Shown here: in pieces, positions 45,487-58,823 of the stretch | Position numbering within the stretch: position 1 is the stretch's first letter | How the letters are laid out: every line of letters starts with the position of its first letter | Made by a program: the position numbers and the translations under genes | Notes under the pieces: generated by a model | Seen by the model: the letters and a program-made list of their open reading frames with translations, nothing else | Database searches by the model: none | What the model was told of the DNA's origin: nothing | Source: Pterobdella sp. o SKG-2022 | Lineage: Eukaryota > Annelida > Clitellata > Hirudinida > Piscicolidae | Reading direction: 5' to 3' | Length of the DNA stretch: 64,000 nt | NCBI GenBank assembly: GCA_964035795.1 | Contig: OZ038322.1 | Coordinates: forward strand, 17,765,474 to 17,829,473

Positions 45487-47080
45487 AATGCCTTGGATTT
45501 AACAGCACCTGCTAGTGATATTCTTCTCAGAAATAGAAAAAATGCCTGGGTACAACTTGCTGGACATGCTGGTTTGTCAATAAAACAATTTTCTTCATAA
45601 TAATAGTAATTATAATATACAAAAATTATTATAGTGAGGTTTAATTCAGAGTTTCAAGAAATATGCTTTAAAAGTTAATTTTAATCTTCTTTTTTTTGTT
45701 GGAATAGGTTTTTTTGCTCCAGCTAGCCCTGTCACAATATGGAAAAGACAAATGGGTCGCAACAGTGCTGAAACACTCTTTTATAAATCATTTTTACATG
45801 ATCAGACTCGAACTTTCATGCCTAAATTTTATAGAGAAGTTGAATATAATGATGAATGTGAGTTTTATAAAATTTTGTTTTAGACTTTCATTATAGATTA
45901 TTATTATTATTGTACAGCAGTATAATCTAATTAGATTAATGAATACTCAATATAATATTATGATTTTTTTAGATTTTATAGAAATTGAAGACCTTTTACA
46001 AAACTTTGATAACCCAACAATTATAGACATCAAAATGGGAACAAGGTTTAAAATGAACTTAGATTAGAAAAATATATTTACTAGCTTGTATTAATTTTAA
46101 AGAACATTCCTTGAGAACGAAGTAGAAAACAATAAACATAGGGAAGATTTGTTTAAAAAAATGATAGCATTGGATCCAAGTTTTCCGACAGAAGAAGAAA
46201 ATAAACTCAAAGCTGTTACCAAACTTCGTTATATGCAGGTATGTGTAATAATTTAAATTCACATCAACACTTTTATAGATATACCAACACTGACTTTTGA
46301 AGCATTTTTAATAATAATCATTTTATTATAGTCAATATGTTTCTGTTATCTAAAGGGTCACTGACTTTTTCATGACCTTGAATGAAAAAATTTTATATCT
46401 TCATATATGATTTCTCACAGTTTAGAGAAGATCTAAGTTCCTCCACCAACTTAGGGTTTCGCATAGAAGCTCTCAAAGTAGGGATTTTATAATTACAAAT
46501 GCCAAATCTGACTAATTAATATATTAAAATGTACATATAATTTTTTTTAGATGCCTAATCTGCCTCCAAAACTTGATTGGAAGAAAATAAAAACAGAAAA
46601 ACAAGTAAATTAAATGAATATTAAAATAGTTATAGCTTATTTTTAAAACTTCAAAAATGCTTCATATTATAAACATGTGGGAAATGCATAAACTGCATTC
46701 AAATCGGCATTGGTAATTACAAACCATTTTTTCATAACCTGGATATCAATAAACTCTAATGGCAGCTATCAACAGACTGATATTTTGTTGTTTTCATTTA
46801 GCTTGGCATTTTTTTTGAAAATGGAAAAGTGAATTGCCAAAAGAATGGCTATAATTATAAAAATTAACCTCAAATAACATTGGTTGCTTTTTCAATTATG
46901 ATGAGGGCAGAAATTTTTTGTTGAGCAGAAAAGAATATTCAAGTTCTGCCTATCTCAGCTACTTGGGCAGTGGTTATCTAATATGAACAATGACTGAATG
47001 GATGAGTATTTAATTTTTTTGATTGAAAATAATTATCCACTCAACAGGTAGCAGAAGTATTGGGAGGGTTTTTGGGCTAC
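45487..47080 (+). pseudogene. inositol-trisphosphate 3-kinase family gene, interrupted 3' side
   Basis: Seven consecutive exons in phase: 45487-45571, 45708-45857, 45973-46045, 46103-46238, 46421-46477, 46551-46604 and from 47048. They read NAWVQLAGHAG, a region ending MPKFYREVEYNDEYFIEIED, the family signature NPTIIDIKMGTRTFLENE (PxxxDxKxG), TKLRYMQFREDLSSSTNLGF, LDWKKIKTEKQ and VAEVLGGFLG. ITPKs phosphorylate Ins(1,4,5)P3 at position 3 using ATP, tuning calcium signalling. The N-terminal calmodulin-binding part is not seen. After VAEVLGGFLG the frame runs directly into LINE reverse transcriptase sequence, then a 200-N gap. The C-terminal SSLL and IDF catalytic motifs were not found up to 50.9 kb. 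The gene is either broken or its end is lost to a scaffold join. Confidence 0.75.
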
Positions 47081-47704
47081 AGCACAAATTTGAAATCTTT
47101 AGATGGCAGACAAACACTCTTTTCATCAGAAGATAAAATCAAAAGATGGAAAGAACAGTTTGCATCAGCAGCCAGTTCCAATTCCACAGTAGACACTACG
47201 GCATACAGCGAGCTTCTACCTTCTATAATCACATTTGATGATGAAGAGGTAGCAGATCTATCGAAGCCCCCTTCCATAGTGGAGCTAACAAATGCTTTGA
47301 AGCAATGTAAATTAGAAACAGCTCCGGGTTTAGATGGAATCAGCTCAAATATGCTCAAAATTGGCGCCAACGAAACGGTATATTGACTAAAAGTGATCTC
47401 AGACCAGTTATGGGAAATCGCCCAGATAAAGGCATTCGCATTGAATATAGCCACAATGCCCCATTGATGCATAACAGTCGCTATAAGCTAGAAAAGGCTA
47501 TAACAGTACAATCAATAGCTTATGCCCATGATATAATGATCACGAGCGACAACATCAAAGACCTGGAATGCCTTGTCACTTCAATAGATGACGTTTGCAT
47601 CAAATTTGGACTGAGAATAAACTTCAGCAAAACAAAATACAGGACCATTCTACCAAAAAACTCAATTCCAAGCCTCAACACAACGCTGGCAATACGTGAC
47701 GATA
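47075..47704 (+). mobile_element. LINE (non-LTR) reverse transcriptase fragment
   Basis: The frame at 47060-47386 contains SSEDKIKRWKEQF and LETAPGLDGISSNMLK, typical of the region just before and in the RT fingers of jockey/CR1-like LINEs. After a deletion and frame change, 47383-47704 holds the palm: IAYAHDIMITSDN (catalytic YADD changed to YAHD) and FGLRINFSKTKY. The middle of the RT is missing and the catalytic motif is altered, so the copy is dead. It runs into the assembly gap. Confidence 0.75.
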
Positions 47705-47904
47705 NNNNNNNNNNNNNNNNNNNNNNNNNNNNNNNNNNNNNNNNNNNNNNNNNNNNNNNNNNNNNNNNNNNNNNNNNNNNNNNNNNNNNNNNNNNNNNNN
47801 NNNNNNNNNNNNNNNNNNNNNNNNNNNNNNNNNNNNNNNNNNNNNNNNNNNNNNNNNNNNNNNNNNNNNNNNNNNNNNNNNNNNNNNNNNNNNNNNNNNN
47901 NNNN
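47705..47904. other. assembly gap of 200 N
   Basis: Exactly 200 consecutive N. The round length suggests a fixed-size scaffolding gap rather than a measured distance, so the true order and spacing of LINE, kinase 3' end and hAT element are not certain. Confidence 0.99.
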
Positions 47905-48026
47905 ACTACATTTTATATTCAATATGCATTGTATACAAGGCAACGCAGCTATTAGAGATTAAGAGTAATTCGTGAATGACTCTAGTATATATAGAAATAA
48001 ACATCTGAAAAATTGATTCTCATACT

Positions 48027-49869
48027 ATGAAAATAACATCTGCAAGCTTGAAACACTTTGGCACTCCATCCCTGGGTGATCTTCCAGGATTGAAAAAATA
48101 CCCTTGCAAACACTGCTCAATGTTGGTGTCTACGAAGGGCAGTACCACATCAAACCTTATAACGCACCTCAAACGCCATCATCAAAATATATCTTTCAAA
48201 GAAGAAAAAACTGAACCAAAACCCATTCAAGAAGTTGTAAAAGTTAAAGAATCACTAGTGAAGTGGTCTGTTCTTCCCACCGCAAACAACATGCAATAAC
48301 AAAAGCAATAATAAGATTCATATCTGAAGATTTGCATTCTTTGTCTATGATAGACAGTGAACCTTTTCGGGCAATTCTGGGCATTGCCGAGCCCAGGTAA
48401 ACTGTTAACTATGTGACAATAGAACTTGAAAATTTTAAAATTTTGCAGTAATAAAAGCATTGTCTTGAATTACTCTGTACAGATACACACTGCCATCAAA
48501 AGAGCATCTGAGCTGCAGGTTGATTCCAGAGAAATACAACCAGATCCGTAGCAGTATCGTGTCTGATTTGTCACGTGCTGAAAAAGTCTGTCTCACATTG
48601 GATTTATGGAAAAACAAGCAAATGGAATCGATTATTAGCGTAACAGCGCAGTTCATCGTGGACTTTAAACTTCAGAGCAAAATGTTGTCTTGCAGTCGTT
48701 TTTACGCAACTCATACCAGCCATAACATCCATCATTCGTTTCAGGAAATAACAAAAAACTACAACATCGACAAACAAATCATGGTAGTGGTTACAGATAA
48801 TGCTACAAACATGTGTAAAAGATTTCGTTTGTTAGACATTTTTGACGAGATCGAAACCGAATCTGAAGATGATTCAATAGACTCTGTTTCAATAGAAAAC
48901 CCTGAAAGTATCACGTGTTTCGCACACACCATTCAACTGGTAGTTCAAGACGGGCTCAAACATGCAGAAAACATCAAACGTTTGCTGAATAAAGCCTCTC
49001 GCTCCATAGACTTTATAAAAAGCAGCACTGAGGCGGGTCACGAAATATGTACAAAAGTACAACAGACTGCAGTGCCACAGTGGAACAAAAAAATGGCGAC
49101 AATTCGCAGTCTTCTGCAAGTGCCAGCTAATGTTATGGAGACAATAGAGCATGGAAGCAAGCTTAGCGCCTGTGAGATGAAAGTCCTCAAAGACATCTGT
49201 GAAGTTCTCACACCTTTCGAGTGGGCTATCAATATGATACAGGGCAATACTGTGACTGCAAGCATCGTGGTTCCTTCCATTCGGGGATTAGGCTTGGCTC
49301 TTGAAGAACTATCTGAAAAGTTTTTACCTGCCCTTGTACAAGCCTTCAAAACCTCAGTTGAAAAAAGACTTACAGAATACGATACTCCGATGTTTCACAA
49401 AGCTGCTGCTCTAGACCCCCGTTGGAAGTTAGGGTGGTGCGATGAAGGCGAAGAAAACAAAGTGCGTCAATTAATTGTCGATGAACTTAGGCAGAGTTAT
49501 CCTCAGCTCAACACCACCTCCGAAGAAACTGCACCTCCACCATTAAAACGTTGCATGTTACTATCTTACATGAAGAATAAAGGCCATATTCAAAATTCTT
49601 CTAATGATATTAATCATGAGATAGATAGTTACTTCAGTGAACCTTGCATTTCTGAAGACAGCGACCCATTGGAGTATTGGAAGTCAAAAAACAGTACCTT
49701 TCCGAAGCTTGCAAACATTGCCTGTCAATATCTTCAAATACCTGCATCTTCAACACCAGTTGAACATGTTTTATCAATCGCTGGTAAGATTTTCAGGCCT
49801 GATAGATGCAATCTTTCTGATGACATTTTCGAACAGCTTATATATATCGCCTGTAATTCAAACTGTTAA
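48027..49869 (+). mobile_element. hAT-superfamily DNA transposase, one frameshift
   Basis: The N-terminal ORF from 48027 carries a BED zinc finger (YPCKHCSML ... ITHLKRHH). The frame shifts by one base near 48275, continues RKQHAITKAIIRFISEDLHS, and meets an apparent 86-base intron (48397-48482, GTAAAC...GTACAG) that restores GIAEP-RYTLPSKEHLS. The main ORF then runs to 49869. It has RNase H-like catalytic regions VCLTLDLWKNK and MVVVTDNATNM, FAHTIQLVVQDGL, CEVLTPFEWA, and the C-terminal dimerisation motif with STPVEHVLSIAGKIF and DRCNLSD. Apart from the frameshift it looks intact, so the copy is young. This family moves by cut and paste using terminal inverted repeats and 8-bp target duplications. 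Confidence 0.85.
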
Positions 49870-50095
49870 ACGATTTTCATTTTCAATTTAGATTTTAAAA
49901 TTGTAATACAATATAAAAATTATGAAAAAATATCTGAACTTCAGCTCGAATCGAAATTAAGCTTGTACACAACATAATCGTATTCGTATGCGAAATAATC
50001 GTATTCACAACTGTAGTGCATTCAGGCTAACTGTAGCGCACTGAAGAAGCTGACGCATTCGTATTCATTGTAATAAGAGCCTTTATTAATAAAAA
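49870..50095 (+). mobile_element. 3' subterminal region of the hAT element
   Basis: The DNA after the transposase stop contains repeated CGTATTC words (three direct copies in AATCGTATTCGTATGCG, AATCGTATTCACAACTG and GCATTCGTATTCATTG). It also has a doublet, ACTGTAGTGCATT and ACTGTAGCGCACT. Clustered short motifs beside the ends are where hAT transposases commonly bind. The exact terminal repeat was not identified because the other end falls near the gap. Confidence 0.5.
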
Positions 50096-50191
50096 TGTAC
50101 GAGGCAGGCTGTGTTTAAATGAAAATGTCGTTTATGGGTCTTTTGTTAATACGTTTTTTATTTGTAATCGTCTTCATGGATATTTTTTTAT

Positions 50192-50760
50192 AACAATAAT
50201 AATAATTATTATTATTATTAAGATTTTTATAGCGCACAGTTATCAATTCAAGATTGCTTCAGAGGCGCTCAAGGTTTGTAAGAGGTTATGACTGGAGATG
50301 TTTATGGTATAAGTGAGTTTTCAAAAGTTTGCGAAAGTTCATGAGATAAGGCGATGAGCGCAAGTTAGAAGAAAGTGAATTCCACAGACGTGGAGCCTAG
50401 TGAGAAAAAGAGCGACTAGTAAACAAGCCTGAAGAAACAGGTTGATGAAGCTGGAGACCAGAGTGCAAGGATCTGAGTGGTTGACGTGTGTGATAAAAGA
50501 TCAAAAAGATAAGCAGGTTGTTCAAGCTTGAGAGTGCATGCAATGAGCCAAAGTAATTTAAGCTTGCATCTTTGGGAAACAGGTAGCCAGTGCAAACGAT
50601 TAAGACAGTTGCTGGAAGAGCTGAAATAATCAGCTTCAAGAACCGTCTTGGCCGCGTGGTTTTGGAGGGCTTGAAGTTTGCATAAAAGATAGTTTGGCTG
50701 CCTGCAAAGCAGAGAATTACAGTAGTCCAAAGAACTAGTGAGATAAAGAGGGGATTAGTA
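50192..50760 (-). mobile_element. 5'-truncated CR1/L2-type LINE, 3' end
   Basis: Reading on the minus strand, one frame gives LDYCNSLLCRQPNYL, KLQALQNHAAKTVL and LNRLHWLPVSQRCKLKLL, the thumb region downstream of the reverse transcriptase of CR1/L2 LINEs. Near 50487 the frame shifts and continues HTRQPLRSLHSGLQ with a normal continuation. The 3' end has GCGCTATAAAAATC followed by (TAA)n at 50192-50216. It is a dead copy, truncated at the 5' side as usual for LINE insertions. Confidence 0.85.
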
Positions 50761-50911
50761 GTAGAAACATAATGTTCTAAAAAATTCAATATATCGGTTT
50801 TTGTGTTTAAATTATTATTCATGTTGTGAAAACAATATTTTTTTACTTCTTTCAACTAAATGTAAAAATGATTTTAGTTTTGTCAAGTATAGCTTTTTCT
50901 TCAGATAGAAT

Positions 50912-53022
50912 TCATTTCATCATCACCCTCACTAATTCTGTAAGCAAGTTTGAAATCACATGAACATTTTTTTACCTCAAAACTATTTTTATAAAAAAAA
51001 TAAATATAATTGAATTTAGGTCAAAAACAATAGTAAAATTTAATACAAGACGTTCGCTGATGAAATTAACATGTAGTAGTTTATTAATATTATCATCTAT
51101 AGAAAATATCAATTACTTTTTATATACATTAAAATAAATACAAATTTTATTTAGGTACCTTTTTTTTCTTACCTTTATATTCAATGTAACCATTATCATC
51201 AGCATCAATTTCTTCAAAAAGCTCATCGACTTCTGACTCTGACAACTTGTTAGAACCACTCTCCATCAACGCCTAAGATTGATGTTTTTGCATCAATTTA
51301 AATGTATTGCTTGAAAAGACTAAGCATTTCGATAACATTTATTGTCTCTTGAAATAATGAAGACTTGTTTGAAAAGGTATTCAATAAAAAGTTATTAAAC
51401 TCTGGAGTTAAGTGATTGGATGTATAAAACTCACTTGTTTCATCTCATATCTATTGATTCTTCCATCCCCATTGGCATCAAAACACCTTTAAATTATCAT
51501 CAATTCCTATTTCCTTTTCATTAAAAGCTTTTGACTAAAGAGGTGAAAAAATTATATAAATTTTTTTAATTATTAACTATTAAATCATTCAACAAAAATG
51601 GAATACATTATTAATGTCTCAAAACAACGCAAGGTTTATTGGTCAAACCTACATTAGTAATGCTTACAAGAATGGTTATATAAATTTTCTACACACTTAA
51701 AAGCGCTCAAAAGATCTTCCTCTTCCTTCTCATTAGTCCTTCTGAACCGCTCCATTAGGTTCATAAACTCTTCGAAGTTTATGCGTCCATCTTCTGACCC
51801 TGGTTTAATAAATTGGACTTATGATACGATTGAACTTGGCGAGAATTTCAGATTTAATAAAAAAAAAACTGTATCAAAAATTTCTTCATTTTAAAGATTC
51901 TAAAAATCTAAGAAACCCGCCTATCTTATTTTGCATCAGGTTTTCAAGCAACTATACTTATCCATTTAAAACACCCAGGTTTTGGGACTTTCCCGATTGT
52001 ATCGCAGGTTTTCAATACTTTAAAGCATCATGTAAGGTTCAATAATTCGTGAAGAATGAAAATCCTTATTGCTTATGTTTGATAAAATATTCATACTATC
52101 TAATTTTAAACCTTCCATATAGGATTAGTTTCATTACTACATAATATTACCTGACATCTGTCGAACAATATAAAAATAGTCTCCAAAATTTTTGAAAATC
52201 TCTCATTTTTTTGAGTAAATATATTAATTACTTTCACTCATTGCTGCATTTTTAAAAGCTTGTTTATTATATAAAATCTAAACACAGAAAAAATAATAAG
52301 TATGAGGTAGGGCCAATTCTTAGCCTAAAGTTCATGGCTTATGGGGACGTAAGAAGTTTACTTTGTGAAAATAATTGATACATGGGATTTGTGTAATAAG
52401 AGTCAACGCTATATGCATTATTTGTAGAGCATGGATTCAACACGGTGGTCAAAGAAGTTGCTTAATAGATAAAGTCTTAAATGGTTGTGTAGTGAAAAAG
52501 AAATGGGTAACGTGCGTGAAGAATGAATAAAGCTTCATGATACAGAAAAAAAAAGGAAGATGAAGAACATAGGAAACTTTAATAGCGTTAGTAAGTAGGG
52601 TTGAAGAAAGGTGATCTTGGAGAAGGTAAATAATGACATTAATAGAATGATCAAAATATTAAATTAAATTATTAAATTTGAAAACTTAAAAAAAAATTTT
52701 GTAGAAAAAAAATAGTTTTTAGATGAAAAAATTTAATAATTGATATAAACCAAGTAAGCAACAATATCTCCCAAACATATTAATTAATTGCTCACTGATT
52801 GGCAGTTTGAAACTTTTGACGATAATATTAATATTATTAACCATATCCAACCCTCCCTCACTCACTTCTAGATTCACTTTCCTTGATAAGGTCTTCAACT
52901 TCTTCATTTGTTGGATTTCCTCCGAGAGCTCTCAAACCATCAGCCAGTTCTGTGGCATCTACGTAACCGTTGTTGTTCTGGTCGAACAACTCGAAAACTA
53001 TTTTGCATTCTGCGTGTACCAT
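50912..53022 (-). CDS. four-EF-hand calcium-binding protein, calmodulin/troponin C-like
   Basis: Exons on the minus strand: 53022-52866, 51799 to about 51703, about 51480-51437, about 51273-51152 and 50937-50912; phases agree. The protein is about 150 residues, MVHAECKIVFELFDQN... to EYKELVRVMMK. Loop I is DQNNNGYVDATE, loop III DANGDGRINRYE and loop IV DADDNGYIEYKE, all with proper ligands at positions 1, 3, 5 and 12. Loop IV is completed only by splicing to the small last exon, which supports that exon. Loop II (RRSEDGRINFEE) lacks the acidic first ligand and probably does not bind calcium. It is divergent from true calmodulin; a troponin C-like or other calmodulin-like role is possible. 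Confidence 0.85.
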
Positions 53023-55115
53023 ATTGATTCTTATTACGGGTTATACATTACAGTTCTGAATATAGTTATATCTATTAAACAGTATTTTACCTAATTTTTT
53101 AATTATAATTAACTTTCCCGATAGTTTCTCTAAATACTCAAAGATTATTTAAAAAAATATTATCAATGCATTTTACCTTTTTCAAAATTGTTTTCCTGTG
53201 AGTAAATGTGGTATATTGTGATTTTTAAAATATTGTCTTATCGTTAATTTCAACCAATTAAACTCAATTAAAACTCAAACAAAGCGTTTAAATATGTTCA
53301 TTTGGTAAAAGTTTTTATTGCTCAGTATCATAAAACATTGATGTACCGAACTATTTAAAAATGAAAAAATTACTTCAAGGTAAATTCCCTTACCATATTG
53401 TTGACTAAAGCTTGTTTGTTGAAAGATGTCTCAAATTTAACTTAATAGATAGTAAACCTTCAATAATATTTAACTCTAGACACAAAGTCGCTACAAAATC
53501 AACTAAACAAACATGATACCAGGTAGCTATGAATGCGTTTGTCTTAGATGCTGTTTAAAAGCTTTGAAATATAGCTTTTTAGTGATTTTTATTTACATTG
53601 ATTAGAAACTCCCATGGTAACGGTAGACGAAGGTTCATACTTGTGTGTTTCTTAAATACACAAACTTATTAATACTGCCTATAACATAGTCTATTTGTAT
53701 GAACGTGTTTTAGTTTTTGTCAATGGCAACGGTGATCTGGGAATAAGGTTGTAAACTGGGTAAATACTCCTTCAATTTTTATAATTTTTCAAAGTAAAGT
53801 TAAAATAAGTTATTTTTTGGTGAATTATTATAATTTTTTTTTAGAATTTTTTATTAGATAGATAAATTATTTTTATAAATGCATTGTATATACGCATAAT
53901 AGTTATAACTTACAATTTTAAAAATCTTTTCAAACCAAAAATTGAAATTCAGATTGAAATTTTTGAAACGAAAATTTTAGTTTTGTTCTTACAAATTATT
54001 CTTTTCAAATCGAACTTTCCAAAATTAAATTTCCATTTAAACATTCAATAAAAATTTGAAAAAGATCTTCAAAATTAAATTTCGTCAATAAAACTTCAAT
54101 CAAAGATTAAGAACGAGCACATCACCTTGCTTTAATTAAATGCCAGGTCAAAGTGTCCTTTGTAGCGACGTCATTAGGTGTGACATCTTAACAAAAGACT
54201 CTATTTGCTCCAGCGCATTGCTTTTCTATTATCTTCATATACACTTACACGTGCAATATCGAAAAAAGATTTGTATTGTAATTTGATTTTGAACAAGAAT
54301 TCTTTTACGTATGTTTTCTTTTGTATGATGTAACTATACGGTGTTCAGCATATCTTGTTATTGTGTGATAACTTAGAATTAGTTTCGACGTTATAAATTA
54401 AAAATACCTTATGTTCAAAAATTTTAGTGTGAAATATTCAATGAGGAAATAATACATCAAGAAACAAAAGTTTTAAATGCGATTAAACTTAAATAAATTA
54501 TTTCAATGCCATTAAAAGTGTCTTGTACTGAAGGATTTTACATCATACCTAACCGTACAACGTACAAGTCTAAAACCCTTTAAACCATTTCTTGGAAAAA
54601 CAAAATAAATGCATTAAAAAATCATCCTAACCCATATACTCTTTCGCTTCACTTGGAGTTAACATCCTGAAATACCTTCTGTACAATTTACTACACGAAT
54701 ATTCCGGCCGCATTCCTCATATTAATTTAACGCTTAAATTATTCAACGATTTCAAGCTCATTGTTTATATATTATAGAAACAAACACCATAACTTATTGA
54801 GAAAACTTAATACACGAAGCTTTTCGCAAGAGTATCTTACATTATCAAGTGATAAGATACTCACGATGTTTCGTGTATTAAGTTTTCTCAATAAACCATA
54901 GTGTTTGTTTTTATTATATTGATTTTCGGCTATTTTAAATCAACATTGTCTAATCTATACTAACATTCCAAAATCAAAATGTATTTAAATTCTATATCAA
55001 TAAAAATAAACAAGAAGTATAACTAATATTAAGTTTTTAACATTTTCAACAGTCATATATACACAGAATATATACAAGCCATGTTGTTGGAATACAAGGT
55101 ACACGATTAAGCCAA
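53023..55115. other. intergenic with one palindrome
   Basis: About 2.1 kb of A+T-rich DNA between the EF-hand gene start and the homeobox gene end. No exon is supported. It contains the long palindrome at 54.77-54.92 kb. Confidence 0.5.
54771..54918. repeat. 148-bp near-perfect palindrome (fold-back element B)
   Basis: The left arm AAACAAACACCATAACTTAT then TGAGAAAACTTAATACACGA matches the right arm in reverse complement, AAACAAACACTATGGTTTAT then TGAGAAAACTTAATACACGA, with about four differences in 40. Inner parts pair again (GAGTATCTTA...TTATCA with TGATAAGATACTC). The left arm continues CGAAGCTTTTCGC, the word shared with the other palindromes. The arms are A+T-rich and no transposase is inside. 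Confidence 0.9.
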
Positions 55116-56709
<1,594 letters not shown>

Positions 56710-58251
56710 CTTTTATACAATAATTTCTAAAATAACCAGTAAAACTTTACTATCGTTCATTTTAAATCTATTATTTAGTGTTTAGGAGATTAAAAAAATA
56801 CCCGATGTTTTACAAAAGTTCTTATAAAGTGGTCTTTGTCCAATCAGCATCCATTCACGTGACCTTAAGCGGCAAATCATGCTTGATTTAATAGCGAAGA
56901 CCTTTGCTGATGGCTGTATGGTTGATGATGATGTGGTGGTGGTGATGGCGGTGGTGGTGTGTCAATGCAATAGTTGTGAGAGGAAATTGTGAACATTATA
57001 CAATCAAGAAATGTTATGAGATGACAGAAACTTTAAACTAAATTTTTATTTATGAATAAATTGATTTTAAAAATTTCATTTAAATCCAAAAATCTTTTAA
57101 ATCATATCATAATAGAAGAATAATGGTTCGTAGGATGATATGAAGAGAGCGGGATTGAGCGGTAATTGAGAACATTAATAAGAAGGGAGGAGTGATGTAT
57201 GGCGTTGTTCTGGTTGGATTGATTGTTGTTGGTGATGTCACGCAATTAGGAGAGATGTCGATTGAAGGATAGATGCTAAATGAATAAGCTGCTGTATTTA
57301 ACATTTTTAACCTTTATTGCAAGATTATCTACTTTTATAATAGTTCTTTTGAATTTTTTTTAAACCTTTTGTTTTTATTCACGGAATATTAAACTTTTGA
57401 AAATTTTCAAAAACTACAAACTTAATTTTTGTTCTTGTAACGTTAATCAGTCTTCAAACTTCAAAAATTTTAAAACTGAAAAATTAAAAAAAGATAGAAT
57501 AACCTAAAAATCAAATTAAAAAACAAAAAAGTGGCATACAAGAAATCAATGACGTTATTAATTCAATACAAGAATGACAAGCGATTCCCAAAGGAGAAGT
57601 GTCATAAAGGTTTAAAGATGGTACATTGTACATGTTAAAAGGCCGTGAAATCATAATCACCTTCATTCCGAGTCGTTTGTTTCGTTTGTTCCGGTGTAAA
57701 TAAAATTGGTGTTTGAAAAAGAATTTTACCAGATGAAAAGTAAAATTTCTTTTTGCTTCGAGTATTTTGAAAATTTTATTTCAATATATTGTCAAGAAAT
57801 TGCGAAATTATTCTGGTAATAATAAAAATTATAATAATCTTTGTTTATTAAGTGTAATTTGTCTATTCCATCATAAAACTTAACAAGAAAAAGATGAAAT
57901 AGTCTTTAATCTTCTGATTTGTTTTTTTTTTATTTCCACCATTCAATTATTTCAAAACATGAGACTTGAGAAATTTGAAAACGAATATTTGCGATGCTTT
58001 TATTTTCATATAATCAGTGTAGTAATAAAAGTGAAGTTTAGTTTATGAAAGATGCAATAAATTAACACCAATAAATGAAATAAATGGTTTTGACTAAACT
58101 TAATAACTCAAACATCGACGAGCTTCAGCCATTAAGTCCAGGAGCGGGTATAAGGGGTGAGCTTTCGTGGAGTTTATTGTACCTATCTAATGTTTCAAAA
58201 AGGACCTTGTTCCCATAAGCCATCTGTTGCCTCATACCTCGGTTTCTCTTT
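56710..58251. other. intergenic, upstream of the homeobox gene
   Basis: About 1.5 kb without a supported exon. It contains a short GAT/GGT-rich simple repeat at about 56925-56965 (GATGATGATGTGGTGGTGG). It should contain the homeobox gene promoter. Confidence 0.45.
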
Positions 58252-58574
58252 TCAACACTTGGACGGGGTTGTATTGATTAAACTAGTGAAATGTATTAAT
58301 ATGTTATTCTGGCTCACCCATCAAAACTATCTGAGTTTAAAAGATCAGCCACTAAAATTCCTTTCATAAAGTCTTTCTTGTTTCTAAGATAGGAGCCTTC
58401 AAACATAGAAAGCTATTTGAGAAATTCTCATAGTTATGTTCAAGCAATACTATAGTTCACGATATAACCTTTAAGGTTTTTGACAACATTAGCGAAAGAC
58501 GATTCGTACGGGTTAATTGCAGCCACATACGACACCAAAACCACAACACACACAAGGATTATGAGCTTTCTCAT
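58252..58574 (-). CDS. possible small secreted peptide gene
   Basis: ATG at 58574 opens a strong signal peptide, MRKLIILVCVVVLVSYVAA, followed by INPYESSFANVVKNLK. Reading on gives a 44-residue protein (stop at 58440). A spliced reading joins 58574-58469, 58360-58318 and 58282-58252 with matching phases (KNLK-GILVADLLNSDSFD-GLINTTPSKC). The second donor is good (GTGAGC) and its intron would be only 35 bases; the first donor (GTTATA) is weak. No family is recognised. It could be a neuropeptide or other secreted factor, or a chance hydrophobic ORF. Confidence 0.35.
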
Positions 58575-58823
58575 TGGGTCTTTTAAGAAACACCTGCAAT
58601 TGAAACAAAAAATCTAAAACAATACCGGTTATTTTGGTTTCGTGGAAGAAAAATTGTCTATAGTTTAATTAAATAATGTATTCATTTAAAAACTGATAAT
58701 AATCGCATGATGTCACTGCAAATATTTGAATAAAATGAAGTTAGAAGTTTGGTGGAAGTGTGACACATCTGCAACACTTAAGAAGAAGCAAAACGAGGAT
58801 AATTTATGAAACATACATCAATT

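Noticed and set aside
47060..47386. A novel 108-residue protein
   Set aside because: The content (KIKRWKEQF, APGLDGI) is LINE reverse transcriptase joined to a kinase exon start, not a separate gene.
53600..53740. Two RFX X-box-like sites (CCATGGTAAC and GTCAATGGCAAC) upstream of the EF-hand gene
   Set aside because: Only half-sites fit the consensus well, and short motifs like this occur by chance. A ciliary role for the gene is not otherwise suggested.
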